Origin: Ancylostoma caninum
Taxonomy: Eukaryota; Nematoda; Chromadorea; Rhabditida; Ancylostomatidae
Length of the DNA stretch: 64,000 nt
Assembly (NCBI GenBank): GCA_037903475.1
Contig: JBAJFG010000030.1
Coordinates: 1 to 64,000, forward strand
Direction: 5' to 3'
Below, one piece after another: positions 37,201 through 47,375 of this stretch (position 1 is the first letter of the stretch; every line of letters starts with the position of its first letter). The position numbers and the translations under genes are program-made. The notes below the pieces were generated by a model. The model saw only the letters and a list, made by a program, of their open reading frames with translations, made no database searches and was not told where the DNA came from.

Positions 37201-38899
37201 TACAACAATGGAAGAAGTAGTAGCATATTCTCCAAAACGACTGAGGCTCAACTTTCCCTGAACCTTATTATTGCCAGTCCATTATGTGTTGATAGTTTGA
37301 GAGCTTGTCAAGACTGTTACGCATTCTCTATTGACGCAAAGGTTTGGGGGAGAGAGACACGCAAGGTTTAGTGGAGAGGGACACGACCTGCATCAAAATC
37401 TCTGCGGGTAATGATCTACAAATACGGGATGGTGGAACGGAACTCTACCGGCATTCTGGCTCTCAAGAAGTGCTATCTGTCTACATCTCTTCCCAGGATG
37501 TTGCTCTTGGATTGAGTAAACACGTTGGATTACGGAATGGAAATCCTTGCAAACGTTCAAGTAACCTATACATGCTACTAAATAGATCATAAAAACTCCA
37601 AAAACAAGAATCAAACTAATTAATGAATGTTCTCGGTAGCCCTGACGCCCTGATGGAACCCAATATAAAAAAAAAAAAATGAACGTACCATCTAACACTA
37701 CAGCATCAAGAGTCTTCTCCAAAACGTCGACAGATTTCGGCATCTTCCTTCTGAACGACATTTGGCTGAGAGAATCAAAGCCAAGAAAATATACATTCAG
37801 TCCGGAACCATCCGGACTAAGAGCCGAGCCTCTTTTCAGAAGGTCCTCGTCTTTCTTCCTCACAACGCTCATCAGAATACCTTCCCTCAAAACAAAATAA
37901 TTCGAAAAAATATATAACACATAGTAGACGAGTAATACCGAAAACTTACCAGATACGAGATCCATCTACACACTTGACGGTAGCGAAATCTGACAACATG
38001 GGTTTGCCGCTAGGCAATGAATCGAAAGATGCATACTCATTCTCCTGATCGTCTTTTCGTGTGACATAGAACCCGTGACATTTCGCATTTTTTCTAAAAG
38101 CACCCGAAGCCATGAAAATAGTATAATACGTACTAGCCCATCCTAACTCCATAGCATCCTATCAACCAAAGAAATCATGTTTTTTGTTCTGCTGTTCCAT
38201 GGCACCCAAACACATGAGAAGTACCCTTCTAACTGTCCAAAAATTCGCAGCATTGAGAAAAATATTGTGATGATGGTTTATTGAGAGCGCAGTAACGGTT
38301 TACTGAGGGCGAAGTAACCTTCAGCTCTTTATTTCACCATGTACTTCTCACTTAGATCGATTGAGGAAATGCAAACGAAAAATACCTGTTTTCAATATAT
38401 TGCACATTGTTACTGTCGTCTATGTACACCCAATTTTTAGGATTCTTGAAACACTCGAGGGGCTTCGTCTTGAAGAAGAAGCTCTTCACTTCCGCACCAT
38501 TGATATCTAGCTTTGGTATACGGCATTTCTGAAAAAAAAAACGAATAAAATTAGGAAGAAAACGAAGGAAAGGTTGGTTCATGAGAACAGGTATTTTCAG
38601 CTGCTGTAATTAAACGACTGGACGGCGTCTGGTAACTAGGAGGTAACTGCACCTAGAACGGTACTTTCATCAATTGACAGCTACAAGAACTTGGAATTTT
38701 TAAGCTGACATTTTCAAGAAGTAGGTCAATTTAGTTTCTACATACTAATTTCACATCCATTTTCATCGTCGAAGCCATACGTCTTACGTTACCGCTTGTA
38801 TACGACATGGAATGCATTTCCAGTAGTCTTCAGGAACATTATACAGAGAAGTTACATGATTTGATGGTACTAAGTGATAGTTTTCCTCGATTACAGTAC
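34262..38899 (-). CDS. DUF229 sulfatase/phosphatase-fold protein, 5' incomplete
   Basis: Twelve minus-strand exons join in phase: 38899-38793, 38528-38386, 38093-37950, 37885-37689, 37167-37083, 36841-36732, 35870-35749, 35382-35226, 35014-34923, 34856-34762, 34708-34570 and 34447-34262 (TGA). They give about 524 residues. Family blocks in order are CRIPKLDINGAEVKSF, CHGFYVTRKDD, LNVYFLGFDSLSQMSFRRKM, IVGDGTPQAFIPILT, NYVDDVYPFIWSNF, GYVTLYGEDAFAIGTFTYRL, GNCLGSEPLHK, FLLMHQGLLSHDDIN, LDNALVIVMADHGHRF and QLEERLPFFAISLPAKFR. DUF229 proteins share the alkaline-phosphatase/sulfatase fold: GFDSLS holds the first metal-binding Asp and the likely nucleophile Ser, and ADHG holds a metal-binding Asp-His pair, both intact. 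They are usually secreted or membrane-anchored; substrate unknown. The N-terminal exon with the signal or anchor was not found, and the first listed exon is the least certain. The 35871-36731 intron holds a TTAA transposon. Confidence 0.9.
36026..36663. mobile_element. TTAA-flanked element in DUF229 intron
   Basis: A 638-bp element with inverted ends CCCATTGACGACCGCG, flanked exactly by TTAA on both sides (36022-36025, 36664-36667). Sub-terminal GC-rich blocks with GCGCGGCTCA..TGAGCC words form secondary hairpins. A 93-codon minus-strand frame (36299-36577) containing several Cys and His lies inside and might be a transposase scrap, but I cannot identify it. The end sequence differs from the AGGCAG elements, so this is a second TTAA family. 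It lies wholly in an intron and leaves flanking splice sites untouched. Confidence 0.88.
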
Positions 38900-39933
38900 C
38901 TGCACAGCGGAAACGAAAAACGAATATAGATTGTGGCAAAAATAGCACGCAATGTACATGAATGTTCATATATAAATTGCATGCTTTCATTTTTCTGGAT
39001 GTGATCAGCATACAGAATAATCACCAGAGCAAAGATTCGGAATGGTTCCAATGAATACTCATAGTTTCTACCATAGGTGCGATAGTCCGAGCCAAGGCTC
39101 AGACCCTCTTCACTTTGGGAGGGGGCCAATAGACCCCTTCACCAAAGCAGTTGCAGAATACAAGGAAGTGAAGAAAATAAAAGTTTAATGAAGTGAAACT
39201 GAACAAATTCAATGATAAAGGATCGATTCTATAGCTGTTCATGCGAATAGGTGGGTCAGGAATCGAAATGGCGCGGTTAATGTTGAATGGAGCGTGCAAT
39301 GTGACCGTTGCCGCAGATAGCATGTTTGCGGAGAAATTTTCGAATACATAAGGGTATGAAAAACATAGCATGTATGTTCCGAAGATTATTATGGAAAAGT
39401 TCGTGAACTAACCGGAAAGAGGGTAGTCCTCCACAATTTGCAAAGATTTTCTCTTCATTTTCGTGTATGAGTTGTGATAGTTAGTGTAAGATGAGCAGGC
39501 AAAAAAGTGGTACCAACAGGACGGTCGAAAACTCTACAAATTAAGTGTTTTTCAAAGGATTTCGTCTTGTGTTTCCGAGAAAGTGGTAAGTATTTACATG
39601 TATACATACTAGAAAGGATGCGCTTTCCGCCCATATACAAATGTATGGGGGAAACCCTGTTTTGGTTGAAAAATAGGGTGGGTGAGCCGAAACAACTGGG
39701 CATTCTCGTGCCCGTTGTTAGACAAATGGCGAGATAGTGCAATGAGGGAAGAGAGGCGCGCGCATGGGGTGAGAATGGCTTCAGAAACATTCTCACCCCC
39801 CTTCACAGAAAAAGACACGCAACCACATGAAACGAGATGTGGTTTATCAGTTAGGGACTTGAAGGAGGAGAACATAGATACCTTCACTCCTAGGTTTCAT
39901 CTCCGAATAAAGCTGTAATAAGCAGAAATAGCT
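38900..39933. other. Likely 5' region of DUF229 gene
   Basis: Should contain the missing first exon(s). Minus-strand frames at 38839-39129 (with FRIFALVIILYAD) and 39099-39371 (with a hydrophobic LNFYFLHFLVF) could supply a signal or anchor segment, but no splice join could be fixed. Confidence 0.35.
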
Positions 39934-40215
39934 CTAAAGCAGGTGTAATTTCATTGTCGAATTTTTGCGTGTAGGAGAGAAGAAATGTTGTGCAGTTGTG
40001 TATGTATGAGTGGACCATATCATGAAGGTGTGCTGAGGACTATCTTCATTGATGTAATCAGTGGCTGTTTCCTTATTTGAAAGCAGTATCCTAGAGCATC
40101 CGCAGTACGATGGCGATGACTCATCGCTATCGTTCGGTTTCATGAGACGGTTAAACGGTGCGTTTGCAGAAATATATTGCAAGATTTGCTCAGCTTCCAC
40201 GGCATTTGAAGACAT
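39934..40215 (-). CDS. Hypothetical protein or 5' exon
   Basis: A 93-codon minus-strand frame starting at ATG 40215. The first two thirds look protein-like and acidic: SSNAVEAEQILQYISANAPF, then KPNDSDESSPSYCGC and NKETATDYINEDSPQHTFM. The last third is less convincing and may be intron read-through. It is upstream of and on the same strand as the DUF229 gene, so it could be an upstream exon of that gene or a separate small gene. No domain recognised. Confidence 0.3.
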   Translation of the reverse strand: MSSNAVEAEQILQYISANAPFNRLMKPNDSDESSPSYCGCSRILLSNKETATDYINEDSPQHTFMIWSTHTYTTAQHFFSPTRKNSTMKLHLL

Positions 40216-41140
40216 GTTGGGTATTACATCAATGGATATGGCATTAACGCTTACTTACCAATACCACAACTCTTACTAAAAGAAAGCAGAAAGCCCCCCC
40301 CCTCCGGCCGGTCGACACCCTTCACTTTTTGCCTGATGACCCCTTTCACTTTGGCAGTGGCGTTCTCATCCCTATCGCACCTATGGTTTCTACTGTATAA
40401 CTACCGTAACAGCATAAGAATAGTATTTGGTGACAAGGATGAGAAACTGTTGAGCATGTGAAATAAACCTCCCATGTCAGAAAAAAATCAGCGGAAAAGA
40501 TTCGTTGCCTCATCAAAAGTCCTGGCTTAACCATACTGAATAGCTAATTTCATATTAAAGGAACCTCATCGTATTCTACCTGAACGTGCGTTTTTACAGG
40601 AAAACCTTCTAGAAATCGACTTCTTCACTTTCGTCCCCTGCGATAACCAAACATGGAAGCGGAACTAAATCTCTAGCGAGTTATTTGGAACTTCATTGGA
40701 TTCTCCCTTCAAGTTCAACCACTACACATACACAACTGTAGAATAATGAAAACAATTCCCTACCAAAGGCTGATCAGTACTCGATATTTACACAGTTGAT
40801 ATTTGCTAACTCTACCCAACTACTGTGCATACACAATTGTAGCACAGAGACTCATTGAAATATGAAGTTGGATTTCTGTTGATTTTATCCTCCTCGCTGA
40901 CTGATGACGAGAGAAGACAACTCGCTCTAGTTAGAGAGGTAGGTGGGATGAATATCTCATTGAAACAAGGAATATATTTGTGGAATGAGACCTTGACGGC
41001 CCAAACAGAACGAAGATGTTCTCTCCGATATAGCTGATAACTACGATGTGCAAAAGAGGCTGGATCAACGTCTTTCTCAGGTGAGCAATGACTGTTAGAC
41101 ACATTTGAAAATAGATGTGCGGATGGTTCACGCACCGACA
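40216..41140. other. Intergenic
   Basis: No supported gene. A C run lies near 40296-40304. Overlapping opposite-strand frames at 40812-41141 lack recognisable features. Confidence 0.45.
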
Positions 41141-41144
41141 TTAA

Positions 41145-41898
41145 AGGCAGTGCATCGTCTCATGACGGGTATCGAGATATCAACGGAATCTGGTCCTACT
41201 TGATTCCAATGATGTGCTTCAAATTTGAAAAAAAAAGATCAAAAACTCTATTCTGAAGCTCAAAGGAGCTCAATGATATTGGAGTGGGCGAGTTCCCTTG
41301 ATAGAAAACTAGCAGTGGCGGAAGCAGCCCCCCCCCCCCGAGATGGGTCATCAAATTCTCGAAATTACTTTACAATGCAATAAAAAACTTTACAATGCAA
41401 ATAAAAATATTGTTTTAGTTCATTTTTATTCGTTCGTTTTCATTACTATTTTTTATTATAATTTTTGTTCATTATTTGCTATTATAACTAATATTCCTAT
41501 TAGTCTTATTTTCCATCTGGGTCCCCGAACCAGCGGAGATCCCACTTTTTTCCCACGCCCTCCTACTCCCGCCCACTCTTTGCGTCCATCACTGAAAACT
41601 GAGAAAAGCGAATGAAAAATTAAGCTTGCATATTGAAATGAACTTCTCAACAGTAGGCATAATCGACAGAACAAGTACTACCGTGTTGGGAATCATGTCG
41701 CACCCTCACCAAACTCTTGCTGCGGAATGAAACCTCTCGCCCAATAGACGCCTTAAAATTCTCGGCCAAATAAATCCGTGACTTATGTGGTTTTCGAAGT
41801 TTTTGCGAAATTTAGACTACATTTTTGTGCTCAGCGGCTCTCATATGCTCGATTGAGTTGGAAATCTCGAACGCAGTCCCTAAGCTGACGCACTGCCT
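41145..41898. mobile_element. TTAA-flanked AGGCAG MITE, interrupted
   Basis: Left end AGGCAGTGC after TTAA (41141-41144). Right end, reverse-complemented, AGGCAGTGCGTCAGC before TTAA (41899-41902). Internal phrases AGATATCAAC and TGATTCCAATGAT are shared with the element at 62627-63044. The total of 754 bp includes a nested 282-bp element at 41313-41594; removing it gives a length close to the other family members. Confidence 0.75.
41313..41594 (-). mobile_element. hAT-like MITE, nested copy
   Basis: Terminal CAGTGGCGGAAGCAG on the left and, reverse-complemented on the right, CAGTGATGGACGCAAAGAGT. Flanks AAAACTAG (left) and AAAACTGA (right) are a near-matching 8-bp target duplication, the length typical of hAT elements. 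The interior is homologous to 46099-46378 in the opposite orientation (GGGGACCCAGA block and an AT-rich middle). A 12-base C run lies just inside the left end. Confidence 0.85.
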
Positions 41899-41902
41899 TT
41901 AA

Positions 41903-43253
41903 GTTACACTTGAGAGTTTCAATCCAATTTGAGTAAGTCTAGTTCAACCATCATGGCTTTAGCAGAAACTGCCAAGACTCGGTATCAAGCTTTGTATGAA
42001 ACCTAGAACGACAATCACGCTGAGGACCATATATGCACACGCACCTGTCCCTGCAAACTGGAGGCGGCTGTGCCAGCTGGTTTCCCTTCACCCGCACGAG
42101 AACCTCTCTCAGCGTCTTGCCCAGAAATTATCACTTTGAATCCGAGCTGAAACACAACAGATTGCTTGCTATAGTTGCTCATCTGAAATTATTCAACCCG
42201 CCTCCGTCTCCTCAGTGCTGACGTGCGACGAGACCTTCGAGTTCTCCTCATTTACTGTCCTTCCATGTTCATCGTGTAATGTATATGCATTGTAAATAAA
42301 AATAAATGTAATCGTAACTATAGCTATGATAGCGAGCTGTCGTATCCGGAAAATGCCAATCATTGCATCCAAGTTTGGCCCGTATTTGGGGATCGCCTAC
42401 AATAAAGAGATAAGAACCGTCCGATATGCAAACGGTTTAGAACTGACTGAATAACGATGAAAAGTGCCAGGAAAATGAAAGAGATCGCAGGAGCACTCGA
42501 AAAAAAGCAAGGTCTAATTGCTGTACACTGATTGTGAGTAAGAGCAGAAAAAGAAATTGCCGTTCTAGAAGAGCAGTACATCACATCCCTTCACTCACAT
42601 GCGGCTCAGAAGTGGATGTTATTCTGGGTGCTCCACCAAATAGCAGCAATGACTGGAACTGAAGAATGTTTGCCAAAATGAACGCATATAGTGTATGAAC
42701 AACAGCATAAGAAGAATCTGATTCATGTTAACATAGTAGAAAATGGATAGAATACGGTGGCTTAGAAAATCGAAACTAATCAGCAAGGCCACAGAATTTC
42801 TCATGAAACAAATTATATTCAGAAAGAATGTTTGGAAATGCTCCAACAGCAGGTCCAACAGCGTGATAAGGGTCCGAAAAGTGGGGAGATGCATTGTTGC
42901 GGCCCATTATAAAAAAGGCGGCAACGCCCTCTCGGTTTCCTCGCTCAGAAATGGGCGGGGCAATTATATTCAGTGTTGTTACCGTCCGCACTGAAGCGCG
43001 GACGTACAGTGGTGAATAAACAGATTGTTAATTGAACGGTGACCGAGCCCATCACAAATTTCTGGTGCATCGGCCAAACTTAACCACTCGCGTGGCAATC
43101 CCATATCAGCCTGTCCTCCCGCAACCGGCAAAGGACCGCTGATACAAAAATGAGTAAAATAACTCTACTTTTGCAAGCTCTTGGAGATGGGCACTCTTCC
43201 CTAAGAACAACACTCGACTATTAGAAGTCTTCTATTAGGTCGTCAAGTATGAA
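41903..43253. other. Intergenic with possible LTR-like patch
   Basis: No gene supported. At about 42893-43066 a TATAAAA, a GC-rich middle and an AATAAA occur in the order expected of a solo LTR beginning TGTTGCGGCC, but no matching second LTR or target duplication was seen. Confidence 0.3.
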
Positions 43254-43835
43254 ATGTCTGATTTTGTGAGTGGTCAGTTTTACAGTCTCTATCTTCGAGG
43301 TTTCACTGGATCACTTCTCATCCTTCTTATCGTTATGAAGGTACATCCTCCACCTTTCAAAATCACTTCCTGGGTTTTTGATCAGTTTTCCTATTTTTGT
43401 CACAAATTTGGTAATATGGAACTTCGAAAACTAAGAATCCACCCACGCATACTATGGTGACGTCTTCATTGATAGGGGTGCAGGGTCAGTTATTGCTTAC
43501 CCCTTTTAAATTTGAGCAACTCCATCGGTGCCATTTTTTGAGCGCTTTTCCTTTGCGAATCTACAGCACAAATTTGGTAATATGGAACTTCGAAAACTAA
43601 GGACCCACCCACGCATACCATGGTGACATCTTCTTTGTAGGGGGTGCAGCGTCGTTCATTGCTTACCCCTCATACATTTGAGCACTTTCATCAGTGCCAT
43701 TTCTTGAGCGCTTCTCTTTTTGCGATTTTACAGCAGGAAGTTGGTAATATTGAACATCGTATCGTAAAAATAGGAATCCACCTACGCATACCATGGTTCG
43801 TATCGTAATAATAGGAATCCACCTACGCATACCAT
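43254..43835. repeat. Tandem array, ~166-bp unit
   Basis: The phrase CACAAATTTGGTAATATGGA begins at 43401 and 43567, and a diverged form (AGTTGGTAATATTGAAC) near 43738. Each is followed by CACG CATACNATGGTGAC-like and GGGGTGCAG blocks. At the right end a 40-bp sub-unit with AGGAATCCACCTACGCATAC is itself duplicated (about 43757 and 43798). Confidence 0.85.
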
Positions 43836-44520
43836 GTTGCGTTGCGCAGTTGTCAGCTGCCGAGCCCGTGCGATTCCGAGTAGAATGGTATATAATACTT
43901 GGTACTTCCTTCCATGCTGGGCTGGAAAAGCCCGCATGAGACAAATGCCCCGAGTAGCTCAGGAGGTTTAGCGAAAGAGCACGCAATATGAGAGGGCGCC
44001 CGATGCGAGGGTGAGACGGACGGGGCATCTGTCTCACCCTGGATTCTCCGTCGGGAGTGAACGAAACTACCAAAAATTATATATCACTCTGCTCAGAATT
44101 TCATTCTGAGTTCAGTGTACAACTGCGTTTGGGGGAACTTTCAGTTCCCCCAAATAAGAAGATACCGTGGTTTTTACGTCTCAGGAGATTTCTCAGTTGT
44201 TCTTAGCTGCATTTCTGTCGCTCCACCACCGTCTAGTGTAACGTCGCTTTGTTATTCCGTCTGACAACTGCGCAACACTTATTTTTTTGAGCTGAAGATG
44301 ATATTCCAGGCCAGAGCTCAGATTTCAGGCAAACTCATGCCTATATTTCCACCGGTTTTTCTCAACCCCTGTTCGCCGACGATTCCTGAGCTTCACGCTT
44401 CCTAATGCTGTTCTGTACGTAGAAGTTAATCCACAACTGTGCACATGTATTTCTTCCTTTCCCGAACAAAATATGCGATTTTCTGCACCAATTTATCATC
44501 ATCGTCGTAGGTGAAGGTTT
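43836..44520. other. Intergenic, repeat-like
   Basis: A minus-strand frame (43663-44073) runs through a GC-rich block with GGGTGAGACGGACGGGGC and its inverted partner GTCTCACCCT, which suggests a hairpin-bearing repeat. No gene supported. Confidence 0.4.
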
Positions 44521-44532
44521 CCCCCAATGCCG

Positions 44533-46070
44533 CTACCGTAAGTGATGGTGGGTTGAGACACGTCTCAGGTTATCGTACCTATGGCTACCTATCCCAAACA
44601 ATGCTGATCCGAATATTGTGTTTTGCCCTAGGAGTCCAGACGGTAATCTGATTGGTGGTCGATCGAGTGAAACTATTTTATCATAAGACTCGACACCAAT
44701 AAGAATGGCTGGTTTCTGGAAATCGCCATTAACGGTTGGATTGGATAGGAAAATGTTGTTCTCCCTGAGAAACTGTATGTCTTCAGATGTCAGATTTGCA
44801 GACGCGAATAAGTTGGTAAGAACCGGTTTCGTGCTCAATCCAAGTGCTACGGTAGTTCCCAGACGTGTTCTGAATGTTGCGGTCACCTTTTGTGACGTGT
44901 AAACCTCTACTTTTCCTCTTATACCGTGCATTGTGCAACGGAATGATTCGCTTTTCTCCAATCCTAAGCGGTTGGCGAGTTGACTGTCAATGAGGTTGCA
45001 ATGGGCACCAGTGTCCAAAAAAATCGATACGGTTTCAAAGGTCCAGTTGCTTCACTTTTTATTTGAGCTTCGGCTGTCATAAGTACAAATCGACTGGAGT
45101 TCTCATGCCCTTTCTTGTTCATTTTGGGCTGAAAAAGTGCTCACTGTATTCTGTTGATCAGCGGCGATAGCATGGGGATCCTTTTCAGTTGTTGTGTTTG
45201 CCTCTTTTGTGAACACTACAGCTGCCAGCTGCATGTCCTCGTCGGTTACGGTAGTTCGACCTTTGTTGCTCTTTCGCTGGAAAGGACATGGAGCTTGGGA
45301 AGATGTATTCTGTTTGTTAAGGGGCGGTTGAGGTGCCGTTGGTTGCTTTGAACATAGCGAAATATAGTGGTCGCCATTGCATAAGCGACAGTTGTTCAAA
45401 TTGCTTTCGTGGCTGCGGTGGGTGGTTGAAAAGCATTTCCAGCACGCAAGTATTTCTCTTAACGCTTTTCTGCGATCGGCAGCATTGACAACGGTACGGC
45501 AGTCTCTGCTGTCATGGTTTGTGCGGCGACAAAAAAGGCATTGCGCTGGTATCTGGCCTCTTTCTTGCATCGTATTAATTCTTGGTTGTGGTCGAGTTAT
45601 GGAGTTCAAACGCCTTTCAAAGATGACTCTTGATGAAACGGCCTTTCCAAGAGCATCAAGAAGAGTACCCACACCTACATTGTCGATTTCTGAAGTAGGA
45701 GTCACGATCTCTTTGATGACATCATAGGGAAATTTCGACAGAATAGTGTCAACCACAATGGATCATGTTTCACGCGAATGTCGTGGCCAGTTGCCACCAT
45801 CTGGTGTACCAGGTCACTTAATTTGTCGAGCGTCGACGCTCACCTTTGTGCTGAGTTATTGCGGCTGGCATATTTGTTAGTCTCTGGACGATTACTGACC
45901 TGTTGTTACTTTTATTGCCGAATTTCTTATGGAGAATATCAACTATCAGTTTGTAGTTCTCAGCTTTCTTGGAAATGCTCTTTACTGCGTCCCGGGCTTG
46001 GTTTCGGAAAGCATCCTTCGAGTATTTTCTCTAAGTCTCCAAGTTGTGGATTTTTGTCGACAATTAGTGA
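44533..46070 (-). pseudogene. BEL/Pao retrotransposon gag-protease remnant
   Basis: Three blocks lie in order on the minus strand. First, at about 46070-45757, is gag sequence such as KAENYKLIVDILHKKFGN in frame, preceded by LVDKNPQLGDLEKILE in another frame, so a frameshift lies near 46025. Second, at 45756-45103, gag continues with three zinc-knuckle-like motifs (CLFCRRTNHDSRDC, CWKCFSTTHRSHE, CRLCNGDHYISLC). Third, at 45018-44533, is an aspartic-protease-like domain with LDTGAHCNLIDSQLA (catalytic Asp-Thr-Gly), separated from gag by a further frameshift. Integrase and reverse transcriptase are absent and no LTR pair was recognised. The element is dead. Confidence 0.88.
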
Positions 46071-46098
46071 ATATATATACATATATATATATATATAT

Positions 46099-46378
46099 CA
46101 GTGGCGGACGCAGAAAGTGGGCGGGAGGGGGGGCGTGGGAAGAAAAGTGGGGTCTCCGCCGTTTTGGGGACCCAGACGGAAAATAAAATTAATAATAATA
46201 TTAATTATAATAATAAACAATAAATAAAAAATATATTAAAAATAATAATAAAAATAAACAATTAAAAATAAACTAACACAAGATTTTTATTTGTATTGTA
46301 AAGTAATTTCGAAAATTTGGCGACCCATTCTCGGGGGGGGGCGCGCGCCCCCCCCCGCCCCCCCTGCGTCCGCCACTG
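46099..46378 (+). mobile_element. hAT-like MITE, second copy
   Basis: A 280-bp element with inverted ends CAGTGGCGGACGCAG, inserted in an (AT)n tract that supplies identical 8-bp flanks. The body matches the reverse strand of 41313-41594, including GGGCGTGGGA, GTGGGGTCTCCGC and GGGGACCCAGACGG. The middle is extremely A/T-rich (AATAAT words) and G/C runs lie next to the right end. It sits just beyond the gag end of the BEL/Pao remnant. Confidence 0.92.
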
Positions 46379-46394
46379 ATATATATATATATAT

Positions 46395-47130
46395 TCCAAA
46401 ACTCCACCCTTGAGTCGTTATCGCCGCTAAATGTGCGGAGTTTGATTTCCGGATACTTGGTTCTCAGAACAGGAGTAAGATCCAGAGCATTTTCTTGAGA
46501 AAGGATTTATGCGCGAGTGCCATGTTGTAAGCAGTATTGATCATCTGGTTGCTCGTTTTGTGTCGTTATCGCTGGAAATTCTGTCATGTATAAACATGTT
46601 GGTTATGGCTAGAGATAGTGGTTAGCCTATGCCATGCTGGCAAAGATAGATATGAACAGAGAGGAAGTGCTGTGGAAGTCAATCATCGCCATTCTAATGC
46701 ACCATATTTTTGTAGACTAGACGGCATAAGGGCAATTTATGCTAGCTGAGTGCGTAAGTCCAGCGTTGCGTAAGTAGGATCAATACTATCCGATAAGCAG
46801 TGTCCTAGACCCTCCGCCCTATTCGCATGGTGTCCCATGTTCCCGAGCCCCCTTCTTCACCACCTTGCTCACAGATGCATTCCTATCGTTTGAATGTGGC
46901 GCCCCTGCACGCCGTCCAGATTTTTGAAGAAAAAAAAGTGTCGTAAGCGGTTCTACGTTTTTCGTGATCAGCGTGGTGAAAAACTCCTATGGGTGCGGTT
47001 CCACTACGCCTGCAGTACAACTTGCGGAAAATCAATAAAATCAATAAATCAATAACCATGCAGTGCAAAATGGTCATACTTTTCTATCAACATGTTTCCC
47101 TTTCTAATTTTTCAAGCATATATCATGAAA
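46395..47130. other. Intergenic
   Basis: No gene supported. At 47030-47080 AATCAATAAAATCAATAAAT and GTGCAAAATGGT match the internal array unit of the 8.2-9.1 kb repeat. Confidence 0.45.
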
Positions 47131-47131
47131 C

Positions 47132-47375
47132 GGGCGCGTGTGGCGCAGTGGTAAGAGGCTCGCTGCGCACGCACACGATGATGGTTCGATCCCGCTCGAG
47201 GCCAACCAAGCCTTCCATCCCTCCGGGGTCGGTAAATTGGTACCAGAGGAATCTGGGAGGATGAAGCAGTGACTTGGTGCAGACTCGGGTGCCTCCCGCA
47301 AGTCATATAGACAGTGTGAGCGATCATACGTAGGATTTACTAGTTAGATATTAATAGAGTAAGAAATAGATCATT
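47132..47375 (+). mobile_element. tRNA-derived SINE
   Basis: The head resembles a tRNA gene. A perfect RNA polymerase III A box TGGCGCAGTGG at 47141-47151 and a B box GGTTCGATCC at 47183-47192 lie at normal spacing. The arms do not close into a functional acceptor stem. About 130 bp of unrelated body (GGGGTCGGTAAATTGGTACC, GTGACTTGGTGCAGACTCGG) and an A/T-rich tail near 47340-47372 follow. The structure of tRNA head, body and tail is that of a SINE, not a working tRNA. The reading frames here are incidental. The 3' border is approximate. Confidence 0.8.

Noticed and set aside
37393..37965. 190-codon minus-strand frame as a single protein
   Set aside because: Only its middle (37885-37689) is a DUF229 exon; the rest is intron read-through on both sides.
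44705..45727. Plus-strand frames opposite the BEL/Pao remnant
   Set aside because: The minus strand carries zinc knuckles and a DTG protease motif; plus-strand frames have no domains.
47137..47205. Functional tRNA gene
   Set aside because: A and B boxes are present but the flanks do not pair into an acceptor stem and an unrelated body and tail follow, as in a SINE.
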